Shown piece by piece: positions 42,780 to 53,040 of a stretch of 64,000 nt of DNA. The stretch is from Leptodontidium sp. MPI-SDFR-AT-0119 (lineage: Eukaryota; Ascomycota; Leotiomycetes; Helotiales; Leptodontidiaceae). Each line of letters starts with the position of its first letter. Positions within the stretch are counted from its first letter, which is position 1. The notes under the pieces are model-generated. The model ran no database searches. It worked only from the letters and a program-made list of their open reading frames with translations, and had not been told where the DNA came from. A program made the translations under genes and the position numbers. The stretch is taken from NCBI GenBank assembly GCA_020726505.1, contig JAHLEZ010000031.1, positions 310,001 through 374,000 on the forward strand, written 5' to 3'.

Positions 42780-45580
42780 GTGACCCTGTAATAAATTAAT
42801 CTGATATAGGGATAGCTTAGAGTGTACCTGTTGCTATGAGATGTAGAATCTAGTAAGTTGAGCAAGAGTATTACCCGTACAGCCGAAGTAAGGCATAGAG
42901 CTAGGTTATTAGCTTATACATCTTCACTGTAGCTAGGGCGATTCGCGTCGCTATCGGCTCTTCTGTCATGTCCACCTATTATAGAGATTCTATTATTTGT
43001 TCTAGAAGATTTTCATAATATTATACGGCGGGGAACTAGGGATATTAGTTAAGTCTTACTGTTTTGTAGTGCTTACCTTCGATGTCACTCTAATTAAATA
43101 CTAAAAATATACTATCTTACGTGACGTCCCCACAATGCCGTGCACTTTTATTAAGTACTCCTCCTCGCCACATCTAACCCCGCTATAGTCATAAGTCTAG
43201 AATTTGTACTTATTAGTTAAAGGCAAAATAGCCATTAACTATATTATATGCGTAGCGATGACTACGGATACTTAAGGCTTAAAGTCTCGTATTTAATATA
43301 AATATTTAGTCTAGTATTTCTTATACTTTTCCGGGAAAATTATTACGCGGTGGATTATTAGTATTATAAACGCGTCTAGAACGTTTTAATAAATTAAAGC
43401 TATAGCTTGTACAAGGGATATACTCTCTAATTATTTCAGCTTCTCCTTTTGCACACTTCCCTCTAAGAAGTACGCCTTTTAGTAAGAGCAGGTAAGAGTA
43501 ATTGTAATAATATTTATAGCCTTATTAGAATCTACAAGCGACATAACCTCGTAGATATAAGGATTATCTTTGAGAAGTGTTCGACCGGCACAAAGGGAGC
43601 GCACATTTACAAAATCGTTAATTTTAAGTTAGACATAGATGCCAAATTGCCTATAAAATTCGCGGACATTTAACCTTATATTTGACTTTACTTTAATAAG
43701 GCTATTCTTAGTTAACTTAGTAACTAGTACAACCGAGGAGTTCGCAGTCCATTTAATTCGAGATTGCTGGCTTAGCTGAAATTAAAAAGGGATAAGGCTT
43801 TAAAAAGGGACCTAGAGCGTTTGTAGGACCTTGTCGCTTAGATTATTCTAGCCTTCTTCTTTACACTTATTAATAATATTAAGGCCTTAAAGAAGCTGGA
43901 TAGCCTTATTAAAGTCCTCCCCTTTAATAGGCACGTACTACTCTTAGCTTTTAATAGACTTAGAAATTCTCTCTAATAGTAAACAGTAGGACTTACACAA
44001 GATCGCTAATCTTCTTAAGAAACAGGATTAAATATCTAGGACATAAGGCCGCTATAAATCCACGGTATCTTTGACCGACCTTCACCTAATTCTTTACTTT
44101 ATTCCGAACAGTATTAGGGTTATACTTCCCTGATTTACAAATTACTATAACGGCGAAGGCGACGCCACTATTTTCAGTTATAGAATATCGCTGCTTTGTA
44201 GTGTCGAGCTCTAAGATGAAGTTATAGTAGAAAGTTGTTAGAAATCTCTATAAGATCTTATTAAGTATACGACGTGTTTTTATATTACACGTGTAGTCGT
44301 AGTGATCCGCTAGGGACTCAAGGTCGACACTATTCTTGGACTAATGTTATAAGAGATTATAATAGTTTTGTCTAAGTGCCTCTATAATACTCTTAGGGAT
44401 AGTGATGTCTTCGGATTTGATTGACTATAATGACCCGAGTTTGGATGTTCGAGAGTTTCTGTCTTAGGGCGGTGAATTCCCGTCTTTGGGCGGTGGATCG
44501 GGCTTAGACAGTAAATTACTGTCTCTAGATAGTGTTTTCTCCTATAAGGATAAAATTTTAATAAGGTTGTTTTACGATCTCTTAGGCAGCTTCGGGAGAT
44601 ACTGTTGAAGCTCTATAATATACTACACGCGGTTAACTTGCGGGGCTCTTTTAATAGTTTAAACGAAATCACCTTGTCGTCAGTAAGTAATTCTTCGAAA
44701 GTGTAATACTCTAACCGGGAGTATATTTCCTTACTAACTTAGACGCCTATTACGGATTACGGAGGTAAAGAGATAAATCAAGCTGGAGTTTGTCTTAGAT
44801 TTGCGAACTACCTTTGCGCAGCTACGTAGTTTAAGGCTTTAGGCTAGTATATAATAGACATAGTACTTCTGCGGCCTCTCAGCGATTGCGCCCCATTCGT
44901 GCGATAAGCTTATATAGTAAATAATTGTTTTGTTTTATTTTATATTTTCCTATTGACTGGCCCTTTGTAGCCCCTAAACTTAATTACAAAATTGAGACTT
45001 AGCTTTGGCGCTTACGCTAACTTAATCTGTAATCTAAGAAGAACGCGCCCCTCTTAAATTCTAAATAGAGTTAACGCTAGGCGCATAAGATCATACAAGG
45101 GAGCACTTTTACGCTGCTTAGAAAGTAAAGTTTTACAAACTCGATTTCCAGTTAATTCGAATGATAATTGGGGTCCTACGCAAATAGAGGCTTATTATTT
45201 CAATTTCACGCGGAACGCCTCTCGCCTAAACCTTGTCGGCGTTCTATGTATTATTATATTTGCCGGCTCGTCGAAGAAGTTAAAGCCAGAGACATCGCTG
45301 ATTTTATATAGAAGCAACTAATCGCCCACAGTAAAAATAAATATCTAATACTTAACAAAGATCTTAGTCGATGACATTTCTTACTATATGTTATCCATTC
45401 TTCTAGATCAGCCCTAGTAAGCTTAATACTTTTGACGACTTTATTCTTTAGTCCACCTATAGACAGGCTATTTAAGGTATATTAATTAGTCCGATATACT
45501 GTGCTTTTAATAGCTTTCATGCCGAGTAAGGAAGAAGTCAACAAATGATTAGAACGTGTGTTATGGCCTTATTTTATTAA
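42780..45580 (-). pseudogene. RIP-degraded coding remnant on the minus strand, unknown family
   Basis: From about 44,250 down to 43,250 the minus strand keeps long readable stretches when stops at Gln codons are ignored: ELDTTKQRYSITENSGVAFA with VNQ-like KVGQRYRGFIAALCPRYL, then NVREFYRQFGIYVQLKINDF, VRSLCAGRTLLKDNPYIYEV. The frame is too long and coherent to be chance, so a gene or transposon protein of several hundred residues once lay here. I do not recognise it. On the plus strand an ATG at 44404 opens MSSDLIDYNDPSLDVREFLS before a stop, which could be a second, divergent frame. Ends are unknown. Confidence 0.4.
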
Positions 45581-45589
45581 TATACTGTT

Positions 45590-45720
45590 TTGTGGGACGG
45601 AGGCGATGGCGCGACGATGTCAAGATAGTACATTCCTCAAGCATCTATCTCTCTACGTTCAGGCTATCTTTTTTCTACTATCCGCATTATAACTTAATGA
45701 AACTATCTATGCGGGGGATG
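45590..45720. repeat. Diverged repeat, first copy
   Basis: GTGGGACGGA...ATGGCGC, then CATTCCTCAAGCATCTATCTCTCTA and TTCAGGCTATCTTTTTTC, resembles 46128-46330 (GTGGGACGGATGGCGC, CATTGCCTCGAGCCATCTATCTCTT, TTCAGACTATCTATTTTC) with indels. The family is not known. Confidence 0.5.
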
Positions 45721-45844
45721 GATCTCGAGTCACCCCGAGGGGAACATCAAGGGAAGGCCCAAGGGAAGGCCCAAAACTTGAAAACGTTAGGATACTCGTT
45801 GTTCACATTACAGCATGCCACAGGTGATCGTGTAGCTAGCATTA

Positions 45845-45959
45845 ACCTAATCTACAATCCTAAGAGGGACGCGGCGGCCTTTTGTATCCCCACGTCCCAA
45901 CGTCCCCGCTTCCCTACGTCCCTGCGTCCCTGCGTCCCTTTTAAGATTGCAGATTAGGT
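45845..45959. mobile_element. 115-bp MITE-like element with GTCCC minisatellite core
   Basis: Inverted repeats of about 30 bp (ACCTAATCTACAATCCTAA... and ...TTAAGATTGCAGATTAGGT) are flanked by TA on both sides (45843-45844, 45960-45961), as in mariner-type MITEs. The interior between the arms is a degenerate 7-9 bp tandem repeat of CGTCCC words (45888-45940). No coding capacity. Confidence 0.7.
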
Positions 45960-46127
45960 TAGCGTGGACGCCACGCTAAGAGTGTCGCATAAAATTTGTG
46001 AGCCGCGGTTTTGGGGCTATACAAGGCTAGCTAATAGGAAACAAACAGAATAATACAAAACAACTTCTTTCTTAAGTAACGCCAGAACAATCATTTGCCT
46101 TCTAGGTATATTAAAGCTACGTGTATG

Positions 46128-46335
46128 TGAGTGGGACGGATGGCGCTTCTTGAACAACATTGCCTCGAGCCATCTATCTCTTTAAGTTTTGATTCATTGG
46201 CTCACAATAATAATTTCCTAGGAGACTATATTACCTATAGACGAAATATTCAATCGTGTCCTATAATCCGACTATACTTCTCTAGTTCAGACTATCTATT
46301 TTCCGTAGTTCGCGTTCTAATCCGATTTAGAGGGC
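46128..46335. repeat. Diverged repeat, second copy
   Basis: Second copy of the sequence described at 45590-45720, in direct orientation about 540 bp downstream. Confidence 0.5.
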
Positions 46336-46469
46336 TAGTGTACTGTGCATTAAACGTGGCTCTGTTAGATACTGTGGGGATAAGGATGCTACGTACAAGC
46401 CAGTGCTCGATAGGACCCTCCAGGTCGTATAACACTATTATCCAGAACCATGTTGTAAACGCATCATCT

Positions 46470-46794
46470 TGATATCCTTATATATGTATATAAACAGCTA
46501 CGCTATAGCCTACTCCGCACCCTTTAGGAGTCTGAGAGCCGTCTGTATAAATAGAGGTATTCCGACTATTACAAATACTTTGTAAGTATTATAAGTGAGC
46601 CTTAGCTTCGTCTTCTTTATATAGCTTAGATATTCTAAAAATATAAGGTACTTCTCTCTTCTATGAAGGGAAATAAAAGTGCCTTATTACTTTTAAAGTA
46701 TTAAAGTAAATTATATAATATATTGAATAGACTAGGCTTGAAATAGTAGTATTTGACTCAGGTAAAATACCTAGTAAGTCATACTCCTTATTAG
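46470..46794 (-). repeat. Left arm of large inverted duplication of LINE B
   Basis: This arm is the reverse complement of 47000-47326 with only scattered mismatches and a few indels over about 325 bp. Its minus strand carries the LINE B segment just before and including the start of the RNase H domain (CGGCTCTCAGACTCCTAAAG in arm 2). The two arms are separated by about 205 bp of LINE B sequence. Confidence 0.9.
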
Positions 46795-48385
46795 ACTATT
46801 TCAAGCTTTATAAAACCTAGCTACTAAGAAAATATTAGGGGTCTTTAAAACAGCACTTATAATTCCATTAGAGCTTAAAGTAACTTTACCTCCACCTAAT
46901 ATTAAACCAAATTATACTAGTCGACGCTATATTCTCCGCGCCTTAAAACTTAGTAAAAAACACTCTATTAAGCTCGAAGTCGAAAAGGTTATTACAAGAG
47001 CTAATAAGGAGTATAACTTACTAAGTATTTTACTTGAGTCAAATACTACTATTTCAAGCCTAATCTATTTAATATATTATATAATTAACTTTAATACTTT
47101 AGAAGTAATAAGGCACTTTTATTTCCCTTTATAAGAGAGAGAAGTACCTAATATTTTTTAGAATATTTAAGCTATATAAAGAAGACGAAGCTAAGGCTTA
47201 CTTACAATACTTACAAAGTATTTGTAATAGTCGGAATACCTCTATTTATACAGACGGCTCTCAGACTCCTAAAGGGTGCGGAGTAGGCTATAGCGTAGCG
47301 GTTTATACATATACACAAGGATATCCCCTTATACCTACATTTACAAAAATAAGTAATTTAGGGGAGGCCGAATTAGTATATAACGGCGAGCTAGAAGCTA
47401 TTACACAAGCTATAGAATACGCTAGTAATATAACGAAAGAAGGGGATAATTTTATAGTCTTTTTAGATAATTAAGCCGCTCTCTTAAGACTTAAAACTCC
47501 CTTAAATAACCCCGGGCAAAGTCAATAAATTAGAGCTATACTAGCGTCTAAGATTATTATTAGTCTAAAGGCTAGTATTACTTTAGCTTAAGTCCCGGGT
47601 TACTCTAATATAATTGGAAATGAAAAAGCAGACAAATTAGTTAAAATAGTTACTATGTCTTTTATTAATTCTAATAATACTTCTTTTACGTATTTAGGAA
47701 TTAAACTAAGTAGTCAAAAGAAGAATGAAATTAGAGCTAATATAACTTAAAATATCAATTCTCAAACCCTAAAAACGTACTCTAAAAAGTATATATAAAA
47801 TAGCTAAAAAGCTACTTTTACTTACTAGTATTTTAAGAGAAACAAGCAGCTCTTTTTACTAATTAAAACTAGGGAATAAATACTTAAAAGCCTACTTATA
47901 TAAGCTAAGGCTAGCGTCTAATAACAAGTATAGATGTAGTAGTATTAAAACTATAGAACACTTATTACTTAGTTGTAAATACTATAAATTAGAGCGTAAA
48001 AAACTCTACTCTAGTATCAAAAGCAACTTAGAAATTAGGACTATTACTATTCCCGTTTTATTATATACATAAATTAGAATTAAAGAAATACTAGTATTCT
48101 AAAAAGAGACTAATATATATACAAGGAAATAGCACTAAGAGAGGCTAGGGATTAAAAAAGAAGAAGAAGATTAGGCTATTAAGCCTTAATTTGTACTTTT
48201 ATTTAGTTATTTCCTTTGTTTTTAATTTTAATTTTCTTATAAGTTATAGGGAGAATGTTCCTAAATATATAGTCGTAATCTAATTCGAACTAAATTTTGT
48301 ATATAATAATTAGCCACGCTAGTAGACTAGCCGTGCTATATAGTTTCTAACTAATACGGCACGTTAAAAGGAAAAAAAAAAAAAG
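46795..48385 (+). mobile_element. LINE 3' end (LINE B, copy 2), RIP-degraded
   Basis: The plus strand carries the end of a LINE ORF2. A segment upstream of RNase H (PPPNIKPNYTSRRYILRALK near 46890-46950) is followed by RNase H (SIYTDGSQTPKGCGVGYSV near 47240-47290; GELEAITQAIEYAS near 47385-47425). A long stop-rich tail ends in an A-rich tract at 48370-48400. It matches the minus-strand copy at 4027-5107 across the tail. The 5' side is not a simple truncation: it turns back into an inverted copy of itself (46470-46794). Confidence 0.8.
47000..47326 (+). repeat. Right arm of large inverted duplication of LINE B
   Basis: Reverse complement of 46470-46794. The outer ends pair at GATATCC (46471 / 47326), the inner ends at CCTTATTAG / CTAATAAGG. 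The right arm continues the normal LINE B frame into RNase H. Confidence 0.9.
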
Positions 48386-48756
48386 AAAAAAAAAAAAGTC
48401 TTAAAAAAGGAGTTCTCATTTACTTTTAAGAGGGATCCCCTAAGTAATCTCTACTTATAGAAATTAAATAACCACGTATTACTGAATCTTATACTAACGC
48501 TAGTAATATACCCACGGGACGGGTTATTACTACTATTTGAGGTTCTTAAGACTACTAGACTATATACAGAGCCGATTCGGCTATTATAATATATTATAAA
48601 TCTATTAACCTTAGACTAAGTAAAATCGTTAGTAAACTTTATTAAGATATATATTAAGGAACTCTAATATAGTAGAGATAAGGACTACTTAAATAAGAAG
48701 CTTTATATTTTCGCTAATTTATATTAGAGAGTATTAATTAAGACTAAGGTCTAATA
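48386..48756 (+). other. RIP-degraded repeat DNA left of the pogo element
   Basis: AT-rich sequence with no assignable frame. It probably continues at 51,233-51,765 on the other side of the pogo element, which inserted at a TA. Confidence 0.5.
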
Positions 48757-48840
48757 GTCGGCGCTCCTCCTGTAATTCTGCGGGCCCTCGCTTACAGTCG
48801 GGGAAAGCAAGTGTCACAGGAAAGCAAGTGTCACAGCTCA
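48757..48840. repeat. Left 84-bp terminal inverted repeat of the pogo element
   Basis: Exact inverse of 51147-51230. It contains two adjacent copies of the 17-mer GAAAGCAAGTGTCACAG, which may be transposase-binding sites. Confidence 0.95.
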
Positions 48841-48957
48841 GATAGCGCTAGTACGTAAACCCCACCAAAAAAAGCGCGACTTCAATCGCGACTGTGATAA
48901 ACCTGCACTTCACTCCCTTGCCACCACCTAACAGCACCTATCTACGAATTGATAATT

Positions 48958-51068
48958 ATGGAGACTTTCCCTGAGGGCAACTTTTACAGAGTCCACGCCA
49001 CCAAGGCCGACTACGACAGAGCTTTCCGGAATACTAGAGATTGGGCTCTAGAGAACCCCGAGGAGTTACCACACGTTACAGCGCGAATATATCACGTCAA
49101 AGAAGACTCTCTACGTCAGTCAGTCTATAGGCTGAAAAATCGGACGCGGAATGAGGTTGGAAACTTCAATCGCCATAGTGGAAACAACAAAATCCTAGCT
49201 CCGGCGCAAGAAGAGGCTATCTGACAGTATTGTTATAAGCAATAGGAGCTCGGAATGGGAGCAACTTATGAGATGGTCCGGGCAGTAATTGGGCACCTGC
49301 GAGCTGTAAGAATCATTTATTTTGTGCTTGATTTAGTACTAATTAGATGTAGGCTCAAACTCCTCCTCTGCCCCCGCCATCTAAACGCTGGTTTGCTGAC
49401 TGGTTAAAGGCTAATAAGAACCTCCATACTATCAAAACGAAGCCAATTAAACACGCTAGACTTGAGTCGCATACAGAGGAGGATGTTAAGAAGTGGTTCG
49501 TTGAGTTAGGCGAGGCTATAAAGAAATATAAGATTAATTCTAGCAAGAAGATACTGAATATAGACGAATCTGGCGTACGGGTTAGGTGCCCTTCTAGAGA
49601 AAGCGTGATCGTCCCTACGGAGGTTAAGGAGCTTTATACGGCCTCTCCAGAGAACCGGAAATCTTTGACAGTTCTTGAGACTATTAGGGGAGACGGAAAA
49701 AAGACTCTGCCACCCTTTATTATCACGCCAGGGGAGAAGATAATGGAGAATTAGATTTCCAACAAGCTCGTTGGCAACGAGACACTTGATAGCTCTCCCA
49801 CTAGATACATCAATAACGACATTATTATGCGGTACGCCGACCATTTAATCAAGTATTCTCATGCCGGACCAAATAAACCATGGAAAATCTTACTTTTGGA
49901 CGGCCACGAATCACATAGATATCTCCCTTTCCAGGTCAAATGCGCAGAGAACAACATCTACTTGTTCTACTTTCCTAGTCATCTTACGTATATTCTACAA
50001 CCTTTGGATGTCAGTATCTTTCGTCCTTGGAAGTATTATCATTCTCTAGCTATTGCTGCAGCTTTGCGTAGCTTAGATTTTGAGTACACTATCACTTCTT
50101 TCTTCCGAGATCTCACTCAAATACGCAAGCAAGCTATGCAGTGGCACACAATTGTTAACGCATTTACAGCCTCTGGTATGTGGCCATACGACGTTAAAGC
50201 CGGCCTCAAAAAAATGCGATTATACGGCAAAAAGAAGAGAACTCTAGTAGATGTTGAGGCCGAAGATGCGGACCTAGACCTCCCAAAACTACCTCCTTCT
50301 AGGCCTCACGAACTGTGGAATACAGCCGCTGCTATAAACTCCTTTATTAGTAGAGATCCCACTTAATTTTCAGATAATTCCCGCGAGATATTTAGTCGTA
50401 CGATGCAGGATACTTCCGTAGAGCTTCAGAAGGCCCATTTGACTACTGTTGAGCACGCTACTTTACAGTAAAAGATTAAGGAGGATGGAAAACGCAAGAA
50501 GACGTCTAGAAGGAGTATTCACAAAGGCGGAGGTGCTGGAAACGTCGACGACTTACGGGAAAAGATGCGTATTCGGGAAGAGACTGAAAAGACGGAGGCT
50601 CTACGGAAAGCTCAACGTGCACTTACACAGGCTATTAATAAATCAAAGGAGGCTCTCAGAATCAAAGGGGTTCAAGCTAGGAAAAACAACAGAGCTAATA
50701 GGGAGTTATTGAAGGCCTGTAGAGCTCGTGGAGACCTACCTTCAGCGCACCTTTTAATCCCTGAAAGAGAGCCTGACAAGCACCCTAACGCGTTAGAGGT
50801 CCTGAGTTTAACCCCTGAAGGACACGTTGAGTACCACCACGCAGTTATACAGGCTCAATTACAGGTCGATGGAATAGAGGGAGAAGAGGTTAGTTTCTTT
50901 ACAGAGCCTACACCTACAAAAGTAGAGGTTATTGACCATAGTCAATATGTGGAATCGTCACCTCCGCCAGAAACAGCTGTGCCGGATTACCCAGAGAGCT
51001 CTAACGAGGAGTCTGATACAGGCTCAATTGACTCGATTGCACGGAATGCAAGCTTTATACGTTTTTAA
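48958..51068 (+). pseudogene. Pogo/Fot1-type DDE transposase with five nonsense codons
   Basis: ATG at 48958 (METFPEGNFYRVHATKADYD) begins an N-terminal DNA-binding region. A 47-bp intron (GTAAG at 49306 to TAG at 49352) joins in phase to the catalytic part. The catalytic Asp residues are in LNIDESGV (49563), LLLDGHESH (49899) and LQPLDVSIF (50007). The second and third are 35 residues apart, giving the DD35D pattern of the pogo group. A charged C-terminal tail runs to 51068. In-frame stops are TGA at 49222, TAG at 49243 and 49752, TAA at 50364 and 50469. Each can arise from Trp or Gln codons by a single C to T or G to A change. No frameshift is needed. The protein is not expected to be made whole. 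Confidence 0.9.
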
Positions 51069-51146
51069 ATAGTTGTCACAAAATTCGTTGTCCAGCGTAT
51101 CTTAATTAAGTGGTGTTCTTACCAAAATTTGATTAGTCGGCTAATT

Positions 51147-51230
51147 TGAGCTGTGACACTTGCTTTCCTGTGACACTTGCTTTCCCCGACTGTAAGCGAG
51201 GGCCCGCAGAATTACAGGAGGAGCGCCGAC
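51147..51230. repeat. Right 84-bp terminal inverted repeat of the pogo element
   Basis: Exact inverse of 48757-48840, followed by the TA duplication at 51231-51232. Confidence 0.95.
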
Positions 51231-51232
51231 TA

Positions 51233-51760
51233 TTAAAACTAAGCTTTTCCGTTAATACTACGAGACGGAGTTAGTTCGTACTATTACTATTACTTCTAAA
51301 ATAAGGGGTACTTATTTAATGAGCTTATTAAGACGACTCGCGAATACTTTAAGACAAAGGAGAGAGCTAATAAGTTCTTTAGTTAGTAGTTTAGTTTAAC
51401 TTTCTTGTAATTTTATAATGAGCCTGTCGTGCAGAAGAAGAGCATTAGCTCAGGGGTTTAAAAGATTCTACGATTAGATGAGGTTCTAAAAAGTGTATTC
51501 AAAGATTAATTAAATTTAACGTTGTCCTTTCTAAGAGAGGAACTAAAGACTGGGTTTATATACCTGGAATGCTTACGCAAGCATGCACTAGACCAAAGAA
51601 CTACGCTAGTGCGCGACAGAGCCTTATTAGACGGGAAAGCCGGTGTTAACTTTATTAAAGAACTTCGCTAAGGAACTATAAAGTATTTAACTTAGCTTAA
51701 AAGACGACAATATATAGAATAATAAGACGCTCCGTGATAAGCTTATATAAAGAGTAACAG
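51233..51760 (+). other. RIP-degraded repeat DNA right of the pogo element
   Basis: A plus-strand frame with FLREELKTGFIYLECLRKHA near 51,525-51,590 suggests an old retroelement or gene, but the family is unclear. It is otherwise stop-rich. Confidence 0.4.
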
Positions 51761-51765
51761 GGAAC

Positions 51766-52066
51766 TGTTACGGCTGGCAAGAGGTTGATACGGCGAGTTG
51801 ACTCTAGCTGTGTATTTGGGCCTCTAGCTATGCTCAGAATCGAGAAGAAAAGACAAGGAGGAAAGGAGAGCTCTCCGTAAGGGAGGGCTCGAGTATATAT
51901 ACATGAAGGACCCTCCTAATGGGGCCTAGCGTAGTCGAGTGCCATTCACGTCAACATGTCGCAGGCTCGCCACCTAGTCTTCCCTATCGGGCTTAGCGCC
52001 GTCGCATAGCCAGCGATGCTACGAGCCGTGTCGGTTAGAATGCGAGGCGCATCGTAGGTCGTAACA
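51766..52066. repeat. Solo LTR (301 bp) with target duplication GGAAC
   Basis: The sequence starts TGTTACGG and ends CGTAACA, so the ends are inverted and of TG...CA type. GGAAC lies at 51761-51765 and again at 52067-52071. The match of both sides to a 5-bp duplication indicates a solo LTR left by recombination between two LTRs. It contains GC-rich hairpin-like stretches (GAGCTCTCC...GGGAGGGCTC). A less likely alternative is the 5' LTR of the retroelement that follows. Confidence 0.8.
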
Positions 52067-52071
52067 GGAAC

Positions 52072-52830
52072 CCCCTCTTTAAAATAGCCTTATTTAAGGC
52101 ACCCCTTACTTTCCTTATATTAATAGATAGTCTTTGCTCCGCCGTCGGCGTTAAGGTAACTTATAACTCGGGATTAAGAGTAAGTAAGTACTCCAAATTT
52201 AATACAAATCGCTACTAATCTTATGTCGCAAATGAGGCGGCTTATTACTTTAATTATAAAATGAAATTTTCAAGTGGAAATAAACGTAAAGACAAATTCT
52301 AGCTTATATTAAGTTATATAGGCTGTATTATTTATAAGAAGATAAATTACTATAGTAATTACTACTTTAATAAAGAGTAAGTAGTGTTTAAGACAAGATA
52401 CTTCGCGGCGCGTAAGGCTAAAGGAGTAAGAGTCACAAATAAGACTTTTAAGAGCTACTTAGCTTATATTAAGGGAATCGACCCCTATTTAGAATAAAAC
52501 CGGACTATATCCGGACATTATTCGGAAGGTTATTAAAATATAAATTTAGATACTTTAATAAATATTAACGATTCTTTAGAGAGTTCTAACGACGATAATA
52601 GTAATAGTACTGTAAACTTCACGATTATATTTATAATAAGTGAGGCATAATATAATATACGAGAAGTCATAAGACAACTTGAGGAGAGGAAGGCTACTTA
52701 CATCTTAGAAAGTAAGATTAAGAGACTCGCTCTTAGCGAGGCTTATATAACGTAATAAATAGACCGATTCTTTTAAGGCTTATTAATTAACACAGGGGCA
52801 TCGAATAAAAATACTAGAGGACTTAACTAG
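52072..52830 (+). pseudogene. Old retroelement, Gag and start of protease (5' piece)
   Basis: Plus-strand frame with stops. A Gag-like part (NEAAYYFNYKMKFSSGNKRK, FAARKAKGVRVTNKTFKSYL) leads to a retropepsin start (FQGLLINTGASNKNTRGLNQ, where IDTGAS is the usual active site). The frame is cut at 52830 by the copia element and resumes at 61746. This is the oldest layer of the nest and is strongly RIP-mutated. Confidence 0.65.
52826..52830. repeat. Target site duplication of copia element 2, left copy
   Basis: ACTAG precedes the 5' LTR and recurs at 61746-61750 after the 3' LTR. Confidence 0.85.
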
Positions 52831-53027
52831 TGTCGTGCAGGTTATGGTAGGCCGGCTAAGCGAGCCCAATTAAAGGCACTATGGCCAAAGCGCCCGCGAC
52901 CTCCATATTCAGGGAGCTCGAATAGACTATACGTAAATAGATAACAAATAATTATAGTACTGCGTATACCTCAATAATACGTCAAATTCGCCTTTGTGGA
53001 GCCTTTAGGCGTGCTCTTGCACGACAG
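52831..53027 (+). repeat. 5' LTR of copia element 2
   Basis: Starts TGTCGTGCAGG and ends CTTGCACGACA. It matches the 3' LTR (61381-61745 without the inserted solo LTR) with differences mainly of C/T and G/A type. GTTATGAGCCCTG follows directly. Confidence 0.88.
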
Positions 53028-53040
53028 TTATGAGCCCTGT
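53028..53040 (+). promoter_or_regulatory. Primer-binding site of copia element 2
   Basis: GTTATGAGCCC immediately follows the 5' LTR, identical in its first 11 bases to the site of copia element 1. It is complementary to the anticodon region of initiator tRNA-Met. Confidence 0.8.

Larger units (their letters stand above)
48757..51230 (+). mobile_element. Full-length pogo/Fot1-type transposon (2,474 bp)
   Basis: The element has perfect 84-bp terminal inverted repeats (48757-48840 and 51147-51230, starting GTCGGCGCTCCTCCTG) flanked by TA on both sides (48755-48756, 51231-51232), the Tc1/mariner target duplication. The interior holds one transposase gene with a short intron. Surrounding DNA is heavily RIP-degraded, whereas this element has only a handful of RIP-type stops, so it is a younger insertion. 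Confidence 0.95.

Noticed and set aside
46470..47326. Terminal inverted repeats of a DNA transposon
   Set aside because: The arms carry LINE coding sequence in both orientations, and the right arm continues without a break into LINE RNase H, so this is a fold-back duplication of a LINE segment.
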